Shown here: in pieces, positions 54,191-64,000 of the stretch | How positions within the stretch are numbered: the first letter of the stretch is position 1 | Layout of the letters: every line of letters begins with the position of its first letter | DNA from: Adiantum capillus-veneris | Lineage: Eukaryota; Streptophyta; Polypodiopsida; Polypodiales; Pteridaceae | Length of the DNA stretch: 64,000 bases | NCBI GenBank assembly: GCA_014529385.2 | Contig: CM043958.1 | Span: forward strand, 81,465,525 to 81,529,524 | Direction: 5' to 3' | The notes under the pieces: model-generated | The model's input: the letters and a program-made list of their open reading frames with translations, nothing else | The model's database searches: none | What the model was told of the DNA's origin: nothing | Made by a program: the position numbers and the translations under genes

Positions 54191-55385
54191 GTGACAATGG
54201 GTAAAGAGGATATAAGCATGGAACTTCCACCTATAGAACTGCCAAGCACTTCTATAGAGGTAGTGCTACACAACTTTGAAGACACAAAAGATAAAACATA
54301 TGCCAAAGAGGAGATTCAAAGGTGGATCTCAGAAGTGTGTGACACGTGCCACAAAGAATATATGCAATATGAACTTAAGGTATTGGGGTTGGCAACATTT
54401 TGATGATCACCCCAGACAAAGTCATCAAAAACCATGGGCATGACACGATATCGCTGCCACTGATGAGACAAGCAACCCTCCTTTATAAAAAGAAGATGCT
54501 GCCTAGTCTCGAGCCCAATAGTCTCGAGCCCAACCATAAGAAGGGGGATTACAGGGATGTTTCTATAGTAGCTAATCAAGTTCAGATGATCCTCAAGAAC
54601 CAACCCCTCTGGAGGAAGAAGTGGTTTGAGAAACACCCCACATATGAGACCTACTACAGGAATTCCCCGCAACACCTCAAGATCGATCCAACATATTGTC
54701 CTATCAGTAGAAGGAGATTTTGGGATACTTTTTATACATGGAAACATCAAAGACTAGCAATGCTTAACTACCCAATCCTTACAAAGCCAGTAGGGAACTT
54801 CACTCCATCAAAAAAATATACACTTAGCACTCTACAAGGGTTATCAATCAAATAAAGGATGTCCCTAACTTGGCTTGCCAAGTGCTAGTGAAAATTGCAA
54901 AGATGATCATCACGTGCATCGTGCAGCATTTGAGGACATCGAAGCGGCAGAGCATCTATGACAAGTATTCCTAGAAGGGAGCAGAGGGATATGTTAGAAT
55001 CTGGAGACCAAAATTTTGAGCCGAAACATTATCATGGGGGTTATATGTCTGTGTCATGTTCTTGCCCTCTCACCGTATGCAAACTTTTGAAGAGGCATTC
55101 ATAACCGGGCTCTTTGAAATAGATTCATCTATCTTCAACCTCATGAAAAAGAATCTTCCTGGTCTTTCCATATTGCCTAACAAAACACTTTGAGTAACAA
55201 TCCCTTCAGAGAGTTGGCAACAAAAGTGGAAATTGAAGCATGGGTAGAAAAGTTCACGCGGCTAACTCGTACACTCAAGAGGCGTACACTGGACTATTGG
55301 AGAAAGATACATTCAGCTCTGTCCAAGCAAGGCAAAGACATTAAGAAGCACACCAAGACAGTTTGCACGAGGGAGTGTAAAGACT
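54191..55385 (+). pseudogene. E8 3' ORF, C-terminal part
   Basis: Frames 54191-54403 (EEIQRWISEVCDTCHKEYMQYE) and 54400-54855 (VIKNHGHDTISLPLMRQATL, WRKKWFEKHPTYETYYRNSP, RRRFWDTFYTWKHQR), then broken frames to about 55385 (HRMQTFEEAFITGLFEID). A 16-bp duplication AGTCTCGAGCCCAATAGTCT (about 54508-54535) repeats SLEPN. No recognised domain; Trp/Tyr-rich conserved-looking sequence ending right before the polypurine tract. Confidence 0.45.
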
Positions 55386-55790
55386 AGGAAGGGGGGATGC
55401 TGGAAGTCAAGCTAGACAGGCCCCCTTCGAGTCGAGCCCAAAATTTCTCCCATGAGCCCAAAATTTTGATATATCTTCATTATTTTTTGCACGAAAAGAC
55501 TTGTAAATTTATTGATAGTCTCTTATTATACATATGAGAAGCTAAATTATAAAGTTTGTAATGGAGTTTAAATCCTGTAAAGTTGGCCAATGGCCAAAAG
55601 AGCCCTAAGTATAAAGTGTATTCTGTAAAGTGGAAAAAGGACACATTATCATTATCAAGCTTTGATTTTGAAGCGTATGACTCAGAGCGGCTATTCTCTA
55701 GCAACTTTTAATCATCATAACTTGAGCTCTAGTAATCACATTTTGATTTCAAAACTTGCATTGTGTTCATTGTCCTTCTGAAAGGAGGAG
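55386..55790 (+). repeat. E8 polypurine tract and 3' LTR (partial limits)
   Basis: AGGAAGGGGGGA (55386-55397) followed by TGCTGGAAGTCAAGC (from 55398) is a good polypurine/LTR junction. The LTR runs through AT-rich sequence to about 55790, but its end is not fixed because the minus-strand E9 LTR abuts it. No 5' LTR partner was found. Confidence 0.55.
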
Positions 55791-55916
55791 AGTAATGCCT
55801 GTAGTAGTCTCCACCCAACCATGCTATCTTATAGCCTCCCCCTAGCATACACATTGTCCGACCGTGTTGGTTGCCTTGCCCGTAGGACCCATGCCCTTAC
55901 ATTACCCTCCCCTTGG
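55791..55916 (-). repeat. E9 3' LTR start and polypurine tract (minus strand)
   Basis: On the minus strand CTCCAAGGGGAGGGTAA (about 55902-55918) precedes TGTAAGGGCATGGGTCC, whose first base is at 55901. Only about 110 bp of LTR-like sequence can be assigned before the E8 LTR. Confidence 0.6.
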
Positions 55917-57545
55917 AGAATTGTTTTTGTCCTCAAAAAAGAATGCAGGAAAACATTTCTTAAGTGTGGAGACATTCTCCCATGTAGAACTTTCTTCATG
56001 TCTATCTAGCCATTTTACCAACACCTATCGTCTGACATGATGTCTGGTGCGAAGCTCATGAGAATCCAAAATCTTTTCGGATTCATGAGGGATACTTGGT
56101 GGTTTGATAAGGTCAACTAACACACCTGTGTCAATGATATTATCATTCTATCCTAGTTGTTTTTGTAAACGGCTAAGATGAAAAACAGGATGAACTCGTG
56201 AGTGCTCGAGAAGAGCTAACTTATAGGAAACTTGACCTATACGTTTGAGAACGATAAACGGTCCACAATACCGTGGTGAAAGTCTAGCAACTTTTTTTGT
56301 CTTCAGAATTTTTGAATGCTCCGGAACGTTGAGGAAAACCTTGTCTCCTTCTTGAAAAGTAGCAAGACGATGATGCTCCTGTGCGTAGTTCTTATATACG
56401 ATCTTGAGCTTGCTTAACATTCTACGAAGCATATCAAAATGGTCTTGGAGAAAATAGCTCGCTTGTTGTATCTTCTCCGTAGCCAACCTCACCGTAACTA
56501 GTGATCTAGGTTGAAAACCATAAAAAAACATAAATTGACTAAACCCTGTAGTCACATGTTTTGAACTTATAAGCAAATTTCAATTTAGGCAAGTAGTATT
56601 CTTGATTGGTTTGCTTCTTCTTAAAGTACGCTTGTAGAATATCCTCTAGCACTTGATTAACTCTTTCAGTTTGACCATCTGTTTGTGGATGATCAGCCGT
56701 AATAAGATTAAGTGTAGTTTTCAACTTTTGGAACACAGCTCTCCAGAAGTGATTATTAAACTTTTGATCTCTGTCACTATTGATACTAGCTGGAAGACTA
56801 TAGAGTCTATTTATATGCTCTATAAATAGCCATGCTATTTCCAATGTCTTAACCGTAGTTTTAGTGGGGATAAATCAACCCATCTTTGTTAGACGGTTTA
56901 AAATTACCCATATGGCATCATGGCGGTGATTTGTATTAGGTAGTCCTACTACAAAATCCATAGAGATACTATCCCACTCACCTTGTGGAATCTCTTAAGG
57001 ATATAAACGGCCACCTACCTTGAGGTGCTCTGTCTTATTAACTTGGCACTATTGGTAGTTTAGTACGTACTCTTGAACATCATGATGTAAGCTTGGCCGA
57101 TAAAATTGCTTAGATGACCAGCACTTGGACTATCATGACACTCAAATAATATTTAAGTGCCTAGTGTCTGAGTCCTTTGGCACGCATACTCTACCCTTGT
57201 GGAGTAATTAGCCATTGTCAATGGAAAAATTATTCCATCGATTAAGCTCTTCTTGAGTAGGGGTGAAGCTGTGGGTGTTGGAGTTTTTATATGGGCATGC
57301 AGAAACATGTTGATCTGGTTGTGCAGAGATATGTGAGTGTGAGGGATTGCTTCTAAAACCTGCACTCCACACTTTAGCATACGATTAATCTTGTGCACAC
57401 TTGCCACGTAATGTCTCCAAAAATTCACTCTTGATTTCCATGAAAGCAAGTGAATTAATCTGAGGCATCTCGCTTAGTGCATCCACTACTACATTATATC
57501 GCCCCTTGCGATATCGTAGCTTACAATCATAATCTTGTGAAATAG
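55917..57545 (-). pseudogene. E9 chromovirus RNase H end, integrase and chromodomain
   Basis: Minus strand, high to low: RNase H end DYDCKLRYRKGRYNVVVDALS (57480-57540); IN zinc remnant; [20 protein letters not shown] (first Asp); SINSDRDQKFNNHFW (second Asp); DHPQTDGQTERVNQVLEDIL (Glu), so the catalytic triad is intact; then FLQDHFDMLRRMLSK, LSPRYCGPFIVLKRIGQVSYK and VHPVFHLSRLQKQLG. A chromodomain follows (about 55930-56100: EKILDSHELRTRHHVRR, VLVKWLDRHEESSTWENV). Frames 56148-56576 and 56539-56844 are the longest open parts. The element is cut at about 57545; RT and gag are missing. Confidence 0.88.
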
Positions 57546-58417
57546 TAAGATTTGGATCATTGGATTGAAAATTGTGACCAAATTTGCAAAGTTAGTCTGC
57601 AGACATAAAACTGATGAACCATTTGACTAAAATTTGTCCAAAATTGATGAAACTTGGCTAGAGACCTTAAGTTGAGGTGCTTAATAGATCTGTGTCAAGA
57701 TTGAAACAAAAACTTGCAAAAAATAAGCTAGAGTAAATAATCACGATTGTTTACATCTGCTTCAAAAATTGGTATTCTTGCACACTTGAGCATACCACAA
57801 GGTCAAGCATATCAAGTGGAACACACAAATATTTTGGTGAAATATGGATCACGAAAGTGAGACTTAAGCCAGATTCTTGAAATCAGAGTCTACGGACATG
57901 AAACAGTTGATAAACTTGAACATAATTTGTCCAAACTTGTTGAAACTTATCCAAGGAACTTAACAGGTTGTATACTCGGCAAACCAAGCCAAAAAGTGCA
58001 AAAAACAGGCAAAATAAATAATCATGATTATTTACTACTGCTACACAGATATACTATGTTTTACTTTTGAACTTGTACAGTGTTAGACCAGTATAATATA
58101 CAGCCACCGGGCAATTTTGGGTTCAATCGGATCCAAATTGGTACATGTTCACCCAATTTCTAGGTTTCACATTAATCCTTTCATTTTTGCCAAAGTAGAG
58201 TATGGAAATCTCAACTGTTGAATAAATTAGCTTGATTTGAAGTGATACACATAGACCAATCACAATAGTTAGCAAAAAACTACACAGTCTTTGTGAGAGA
58301 ATAGCTAACTTGATCAAAATTGATACAGAAATCAGGTTGCAGATGAGAAATCGGCAGCTTGACAGAAGTTGCAATCAAGTCAAGTTTTTCGGAAGAAATT
58401 GACAACAAGTCAATCCA
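57546..58417 (+). other. E10 leader region with diverged direct repeat
   Basis: Noncoding. Two diverged copies of about 160 bp begin near 57605 and 57900. They share TTTGTCCAAA-TTG-TGAAACTT, ACTTGCAAAAAATAAGC/GTGCAAAAAACAGGC and AAATAATCA-GATT-TTTAC. A LTR end or primer-binding site for E10 is not apparent here, so its 5' boundary is unknown. Confidence 0.5.
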
Positions 58418-60555
58418 ATGGTAAGTACTCTATCCAAGGCTTCACAAGTCTTTATGAACCTTAGATCTGGTCGTGTACTAGGAAATCGAAACATATTTGG
58501 AGAAACCTCCAGTAGAGTATCCACCGAAGAAAGCGTGAATCAAAGCAATTCCTTACACACTATCCTTGAAGAAGTCTCAGACACTTTTTCCGATTCAACA
58601 TCTACAATGTCTTCTTATTCGACTCGCTCAGAAATCGGAATGACAATGCTCTACAAGCATATACTCTCTTTTTATAAGACTAATCGCCATGGAGCTTAGG
58701 TTTACCTAGATCCTAACAAAGAGTACGCTATCCGCATTGATGAGCATGATATTGAGTTCGAAGAAGAGATAATGGCAAACAAACAAGGAAAAATGTACAT
58801 GGATAGAAACGAAACTTAGTATTTACAAGTCAAAAACCCTGACGTGATAGGCAAATGGGGGTTAGAAGTAAATACCATAATTCTAGATATGGCCGCAAAA
58901 GAAGGACCACCAACCTTAGAATTTGATGGATATGATCAAGTTGATTTGAAGCCTTTGAAACGGCTTAGTACGGATAATCCCAGGATCGGAGTCTATTGTT
59001 GGGAGGATAAAAATGTAAAAGATCTTCTATGAACTTCGCATGCCAAATTAGGACAACTAACGTCCATGAAGATTATCTATATCTTCAAGATAAAAAATAA
59101 GGAATCAACAGATCTACCAACCTACCTGTTTAGGGATTGTTATAACAACAACTTTGTTATGATGACTCCTGAGGAGGTAGAACAAACCAAACATCAAGGG
59201 TACTCAATAAGGGATCGAATATTGGGCCAAGGACCAGAAAATGTTCCAAGAGATGAACATCGTGAGAGATCTTTTGAGCGTAATGTTAAAAACTAGAAAC
59301 CACCTCATCTCGCAAAAAACAAGGTGACACTAAAGTCAATCCAAGGCTACATTAGTCATTATTTCCAACATACTGGTTTGAAGGACTTGGAACATAACCA
59401 ATTGTCAGGAGACCGAGAGTTGAATCAAATAGACACATCAGACCAACTAATTTTCGAAAATGGGTCAGAAAATACAGTGGATCGAGGGATCCATATGACC
59501 ACTTAGCAAGCTTTAAGCAAGTGCTAAGAGCAGACCGCATATTTGACTTCCATACACAATTCGAGGGGTTTGGAATGACATTAGAAGAAAAGCATTGACA
59601 TGGTTCCAAAACATTCCACCAAGGTCAATCATGGACTTAAACACATTAGCTCAAGGATTTGTAGCTGCTTGTTCCAAAACAGGGATCAAACACAATACGG
59701 TAGCTGAAATCTACAGCTTTAAACAGAAACAAGGTGAGTTTGTCAGGGGTTTGGAATGACATTAGAAGAAAAGCATTGACATGGTTCCAAAACATTCCAC
59801 CAAGGTCAATCATGGACTTAAACACATTAGCTCAAGGATTTGTAGCTGCTTGTTCCAAAACAGGGATCAAACACAATACGGTAGCTGAAATCTACAGCTT
59901 TAAACAGAAACAAGGTGAGTTTGTCAGGGATTATGCAACTTGAATGAAACAATACATTGCCAGATGCCCAGAGCTAGAAATACCTGCAGAAGAACAACTA
60001 GCATCATTGTTTCTAAAGGGACTGCTAAACAAATAACTTCATACTATACTGTAGAGCAAGAAGCATACAACCCTAGAAGAGTGTGTGTCAGATGCTATTG
60101 ACTTACGGAACAATTGTGATATTTTCAACGAAGAAGATGTCCCTAAGGATAACCAAAGTGAGACAACAACATCCACTAAACCAACACAAGTGGGAACGAC
60201 TGCTGTTGCACCACTTTCAACCATACAAGACATGCTCAAAAGGATGAATGACATGATGAATAACATGCAGAAAGCACCTATGAGAGGATTAGGGAAAGGG
60301 ATACCTCAACAAGGACAACCAATTAGATCGCAAAAATGGTGTGCAATCAAGGGTAAATGGACCAACCATGAGACCAATGAGTGCTACTACAGACCAAAGT
60401 ATGATGGGAATGTTCAGTACATTCCCATGAGGCCACAAGGACAACCCATGTACAGATACCAGTCTAACATGGTACCAACTCAAAGACCACCGATGGGTAT
60501 GGAAAGACCTCAACCGTGTTTGGTCAACAACCTCCATATCGAGGACATAATGTAG
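58418..60555 (+). pseudogene. E10 gag
   Basis: Starts near MVSTLSKASQVFMNLRSGRVLG (ATG 58418). Several stops follow (58697, 59030). The capsid-like Retrotrans_gag part is at 59560-60060: FGVWNDIRRKALTWFQNIPP, LNTLAQGFVAACSKTG, IYSFKQKQGEFVRDYAT, RCPELEIPAEEQLASLFLKG. It is disrupted by a perfect 181-bp duplication. The frame 60085-60555 continues through TIQDMLKRMNDMMNNMQKAP to a Pro/Gln/Met-rich end (60400-60520). Gag would form the element's particle. Confidence 0.8.
59564..59925 (+). repeat. 181-bp perfect tandem duplication in E10 gag
   Basis: 59564-59744 and 59745-59925 are identical by eye, starting AGGGGTTTGGAATGACATTA. The unit is not a multiple of three (181), so it shifts the frame inside the capsid region. 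The identity implies a recent event or an assembly artefact. Confidence 0.95.
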
Positions 60556-60779
60556 TACCTGTAAAGTACATGCATTCAGAGGGAGTCATAGATGACCAAG
60601 CACTCGTGCATGTTCCACCCTATGCTGAGCATAGTCCATCTACTGTAATGGTAGAAGGAGATTGATAAAGTTCACATCCACCACCAATGGAAGAACCTGT
60701 GACTTATACTCCACTGGAGCTTGCACCAATGTATTATGTAGCTAATCAAGGTGTTAGACCTCCTATGGTAAGACCCATG

Positions 60780-60960
60780 ATTAAGCCAAGAACGGAAAAA
60801 TGTCATAACTGTGGTGCAGATGATCATTGAAAAAATGAATGCCTAGAGCCTAACAAAAACCTTAAGCCAATTGAAGATTATTGCATACAATGTTGCAAAA
60901 AGGGAGGACACTTCTCGGAAGATTGTCCTAAAAATCCTTTAAACAAGGGTAAAACTGTAG
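60780..60960 (+). pseudogene. E10 double zinc knuckle
   Basis: KCHNCGADDH, a TGA, KNEC, then YCIQCCKKGGHFSEDCPKNP: two CX2CX4HX4C knuckles 40 residues apart, the first holding an in-frame stop just after its His (likely from Trp or Arg). They bind nucleic acid in Gag nucleocapsid parts. Confidence 0.8.
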
Positions 60961-62059
60961 TAAACGTAGTCCAAGTGATACCTAGTAGCTCATCTGAGAG
61001 TAAACCAATTGTTCCAATTAAGGTAATAAGTAGAGCCTAGGCTAAGAAAAAGAAACATAACTTCTCTGATCATTCGGATAGCACAAAAATTGCCTCTCAA
61101 AAGACCAAAAGAAGCAAAATCAAAAGATATGAGATGAGAAAACAGAAACATCGGGCTAAAATTGAGGAGAAAGCAAAAAAGCTATTCCTGGAAAAGTTGA
61201 AAGAAACTGGAAGTGAAGTCAAAGAAACAACCGTGAAATCCAGAGGATCAATTTTGGTTGATAAACTTTTTGAGCCTATTAATGCAGCCTTGGAAGCCTA
61301 CCAAGCAGGACTTAAAGCAGGCCAAAACATAGAAAAAATTAAAAAACTATCCTTCTCTAGACATGGATGCAGCTAAGCTTGAAGATTATCAAAATTTGAT
61401 AAGAATCACGCAAGAGTTGCTGGAAAAACAAAAACCCAAGCTCGAAAGTATGAAACCTGAGGAGCTTGTGTGGTAAGAGACAATCAAGAAAAATGCAAAG
61501 TGGTGGTAGAACCCCACCTCAAAACAAAAGAGCCAGAACTTATAGTGCCGGACAATGAAGACGCCTTAAACCAAATTCCATCCGTAGAGGAAGACTGGCC
61601 AGGACACTTATGGAAAAAAGTTAGAGACATCAACGATGGGAGCCTAACTTTAAAGTCAGCTCCTATAGAGGAAGCTTGGTTAGACAACCTACCTTCTAAT
61701 ATGGACATGGATGTACAATCCTCGTATGGGGATTGCAGATCTAAAGCTTCAAGAATGTCTAAACCATTGACCTTGAAAACATTACCCTCTTACTTGGGAG
61801 ATAACGAAGATGAATCCATAGTGTGTAAGATCACTCAAGTAAAAAAGCGGAATCGACCCTAGAAGTAGACAACATCCATTCAATCATGTCTACATCCATC
61901 CAATGCACTATTACTTTGGAAAAACTGTTAAAAATCAGACCATATTTATGGAATGATTTACAAAAAACTCTAGAGAAGGTGGGGATAATGGGGCTAATCG
62001 CAAAAAATTTGGGAAAATTGAAACATGAAATGGACAACAAAGAGATTTGATCTGTTCCA
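60961..62059 (+). pseudogene. E10 gag-protease linker
   Basis: Charged frames (61134-61376: KIEEKAKKLFLEKLKETGSE; 61470-61862: EEDWPGHLWKKVRDINDG, PIEEAWLDNLPSNMDMD) without recognised domain. Reads as a long linker between nucleocapsid and protease. Confidence 0.55.
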
Positions 62060-62338
62060 ATGAACAAAGTCGGAGAATACTACGAAGGGGAAGAAGGAAA
62101 CACCACCCTTCCAGTGAAATATAATGACATAAAAACCATGGCAATACTGGATAGTGGGGCAGGCATAGCCATAGCCACAAAAGCAGTATGGGAATCCTGG
62201 GGACAACCAGCCATTAGACAAAGTCGAATGAAATTGCGATTGGTTGATGGACATATTGAAAGACCCTTAAGACTATTTGAAAAAGTGATAGTTAATTCCT
62301 GTGGATTGAATATCAACACACTTTTGCCATAGTAGACT
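62060..62338 (+). pseudogene. E10 retropepsin-like protease
   Basis: LPVKYNDIKTMAILDSGAGIAIATKAVWE has an intact DSG catalytic loop. The middle part is RMKLRLVDGHIERPL, and the domain breaks near 62332 (INTLLP, stop). It would cleave the Gag-Pol polyprotein. Confidence 0.8.
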
Positions 62339-62971
62339 TTGGGAAGAAACTCAATTAAAAAATCATATCAGGATTGGAGAAACAACTATCTGTACTTGAA
62401 GCAAGTGGGATCAATAACAAGGGTTAATGTAAAAGATCACACTTATAGAGATGTCATGAAAACGCCCATACAAGAGTTTGATTCAGTCTCTTCGGCTGAA
62501 ACTAAGCTTCCATCTTGGTTGAACAAAGACACTCCTATTTGGATGTACGAAGCTTCAGAAAATGGGAGCTTAAAAAGAGAAGAATGTATCTTAGAAAGGG
62601 ATTGCATCGACAAAGCCTATGTACCTGAATCCTTTCAAGAACATTTGTTTGAGCCATTTGAGTGGACTCAAATTTTAGCAACAATGGATGTGTATGTGAA
62701 TTCGTCTATGCCTACTCAATTTTGCAATGAGGACGGCTATGAAATAATTCCCATGCAAATGATCTCAACCCTCCACAGTGAAGATGAAATTGAGGAACCC
62801 AAGGACTTGATGAGAGCTCAACAAGTCTTTTCAGACCTCTACTACGATGCAATAGATGAGTTAGAAGAACATTCAACTACCTCAGATGATTCGGGGTCAG
62901 AAAAAGAACATGTGAGAGCTAAGCTACTCATGAAAGGAGGGGAGGAAAAGTTTTTGGACTTTCCAAACTAA
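62339..62971 (+). pseudogene. E10 protease-RT linker
   Basis: 210-codon frame (MGRNSIKKSYQDWRNNYLYL) that should start with the protease C-terminus. It continues with acidic sequence (SEDEIEEPKDLM, LEEHSTTSDDSGSEKEH). No catalytic motif. Long acidic linkers are common at this position in plant gypsy elements such as E4. Confidence 0.55.
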
Positions 62972-63086
62972 AAATCGAGAAGACAGAAATGGTATAGACG
63001 AAAAAGAGACACCAGAAACGTGAAAGCTAGACTTATGCCATCATCTCCAGTAGAACACAGTTTCTGATGCAGATAGATGCACATGA

Positions 63087-64000
63087 TTGTGTCAAGGACA
63101 AAATCACAAGCAGATATCCCTCAACAAAAATCCAGAAATGTCAAAAACATCGACAAAAATGAGGAAGGATACTCAAGCAAATCCAAAGAAACAAAACAAG
63201 GAGTCAAACATGACACGAGTTGAGCGGAAAAAGAAATATCAAGAGTTGAAACAAGCTCTAAAGGAGATATATACGACCCAAATGAAAACCACAGAAGAGG
63301 ATGGTAAAGATGTAATGAGTGTTCCATCCCATTATAAGAAATATACTCTCCAAAATCAAAAAATCATAGTTGAACAACTTATTAGGGAACTACGAAAACA
63401 GGGCGAGTCCTATGAAGGGCCTGAAAACGCAAAAAAGATAGATTTAGCTGAACCAGGAGAAGAGCCTAGGCCTACCTACATTGCAAATGACCTAACAGAA
63501 GAAGAAAAAGAGCTTTGGTTAAGCTTACTGAAAGAATACCGAGATATCTTTGCTTGGTCTTACAAAGATCTCAAGGGTGTTGATCCAGAAATTTGTCAAC
63601 ATACCATACCCATGAGAGATGATGCGAAACCAAGAAGACAAAGGCCATACACATATAATGAAAAATTCAAAAAGATCAAAGAAGAGATTGAAAAACTAAA
63701 GGAAGACAAATTCATTTATGAAATTGAACACACAGATTGGGTATCTCTAATTGTGGTAGTACTCAAGAAGAATGAAAAATTATGAGTGTGTGTCAACCTC
63801 AAGAAAGTGAATGCAGCTACCATTAGAGACAACTTTCCTCTTCCAACTTTTGGTTGACCCAAAAGATCAGCATAAAATTGCTTTTGCAACGAAATGGGGT
63901 ATTTTTGCCTATTGGGTTATTCCTTTTGGGTTAACTAATGCTCCTTCCACCTTTCAAAGATTGATGAACCATGCTTTTAAAGAATATCTAAGGAAATTCT
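63087..64000 (+). pseudogene. E10 reverse transcriptase, N-terminal part (window edge)
   Basis: Frame 63087-63785: a Lys-rich start; LLKEYRDIFAWSYKDLKGVD; ICQHTIPMRDDAKPRRQRPY; EHTDWVSLIVVVLKKNEK, then a TGA; then VCVNLKKVNAATIRDNFPLP. Right after this about 30 residues are missing, including motif A with its catalytic Asp. The sequence then resumes in another frame at 63853 (VDPKDQHKIAFATKWGIFAY, IPFGLTNAPSTFQRLMNHAF). The window ends before the YVDD box. Confidence 0.88.

Overview
This window looks like repeat-dominated nuclear DNA of a land plant. The evidence is: LTR-retrotransposon primer-binding sites of the initiator-tRNA-Met type (TGGTATCAGAGC at 3099 and 10351); Ty3/gypsy chromoviruses with C-terminal chromodomains; a Tat-lineage gypsy element with a second RNase H; plant-type LINEs with a zf-RVT zinc domain; and plant telobox motifs (AAACCCTAA). 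A large-genome lineage (bryophyte, lycophyte, fern or gymnosperm) would fit, but the sequence does not decide between them. I see no intact host gene, tRNA, rRNA or CRISPR. Almost every open frame is a decayed transposon fragment, and many stops are single C-to-T or G-to-A changes, as expected of old methylated repeats.

Layout. 1-21900 is a nest. A plus-strand LINE (LINE-P: 1-1800, 20361-20663, 21602-21900) is split by a minus-strand LINE of the same family (LINE-M: 1801-1949, 6446-9786, 18268-20036). LINE-M is in turn split by two LTR elements with clean target-site duplications: E1, a non-autonomous element (1950-6445, TSD ATCAC), and E2, a chromovirus (9787-18267, TSD GGTGC). A reversed LTR piece of the E1 family (20037-20360) and a truncated relative of E2 (E3, 20664-21600) complete the nest. 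21900-27200 holds no recognised transposon coding sequence. It has one weak candidate pseudo-exon, a long T-rich tract and a hairpin element with a C18 loop.

27200-42100 is a minus-strand chromovirus (E5). Its RT-RNase H block is inverted and then tandemly duplicated, and a Tat-lineage element E4 (32651-41399) has inserted into its gag. 43237-46060 is a Copia remnant carrying a solo LTR with TSD AGATG. 46880-55790 is an unusual plus-strand gypsy element (E8). It has integrase followed in the same frame by a retropepsin-like domain, then a spacer with five copies of an 18-bp palindrome, then a long unrecognised 3' ORF, a polypurine tract and an LTR. 55791-57545 is another minus-strand chromovirus fragment (E9). 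57546-64000 is the gag-PR-RT part of another gypsy element (E10), which runs off the window.

The genes do not form a host pathway. Within each element they are the usual Gag, protease, reverse transcriptase, RNase H and integrase functions of retrotransposition, and none of the copies appears able to make a full set. The observations I rate most worth following are the palindromic boxes at 50.3-51.5 kb, the integrase-protease domain order at 47.3-48.7 kb, the duplicated RNase H-integrase-chromodomain tail inside E2, the inverted RT cassette in E5, and the four-telobox promoter in the E2 LTR.
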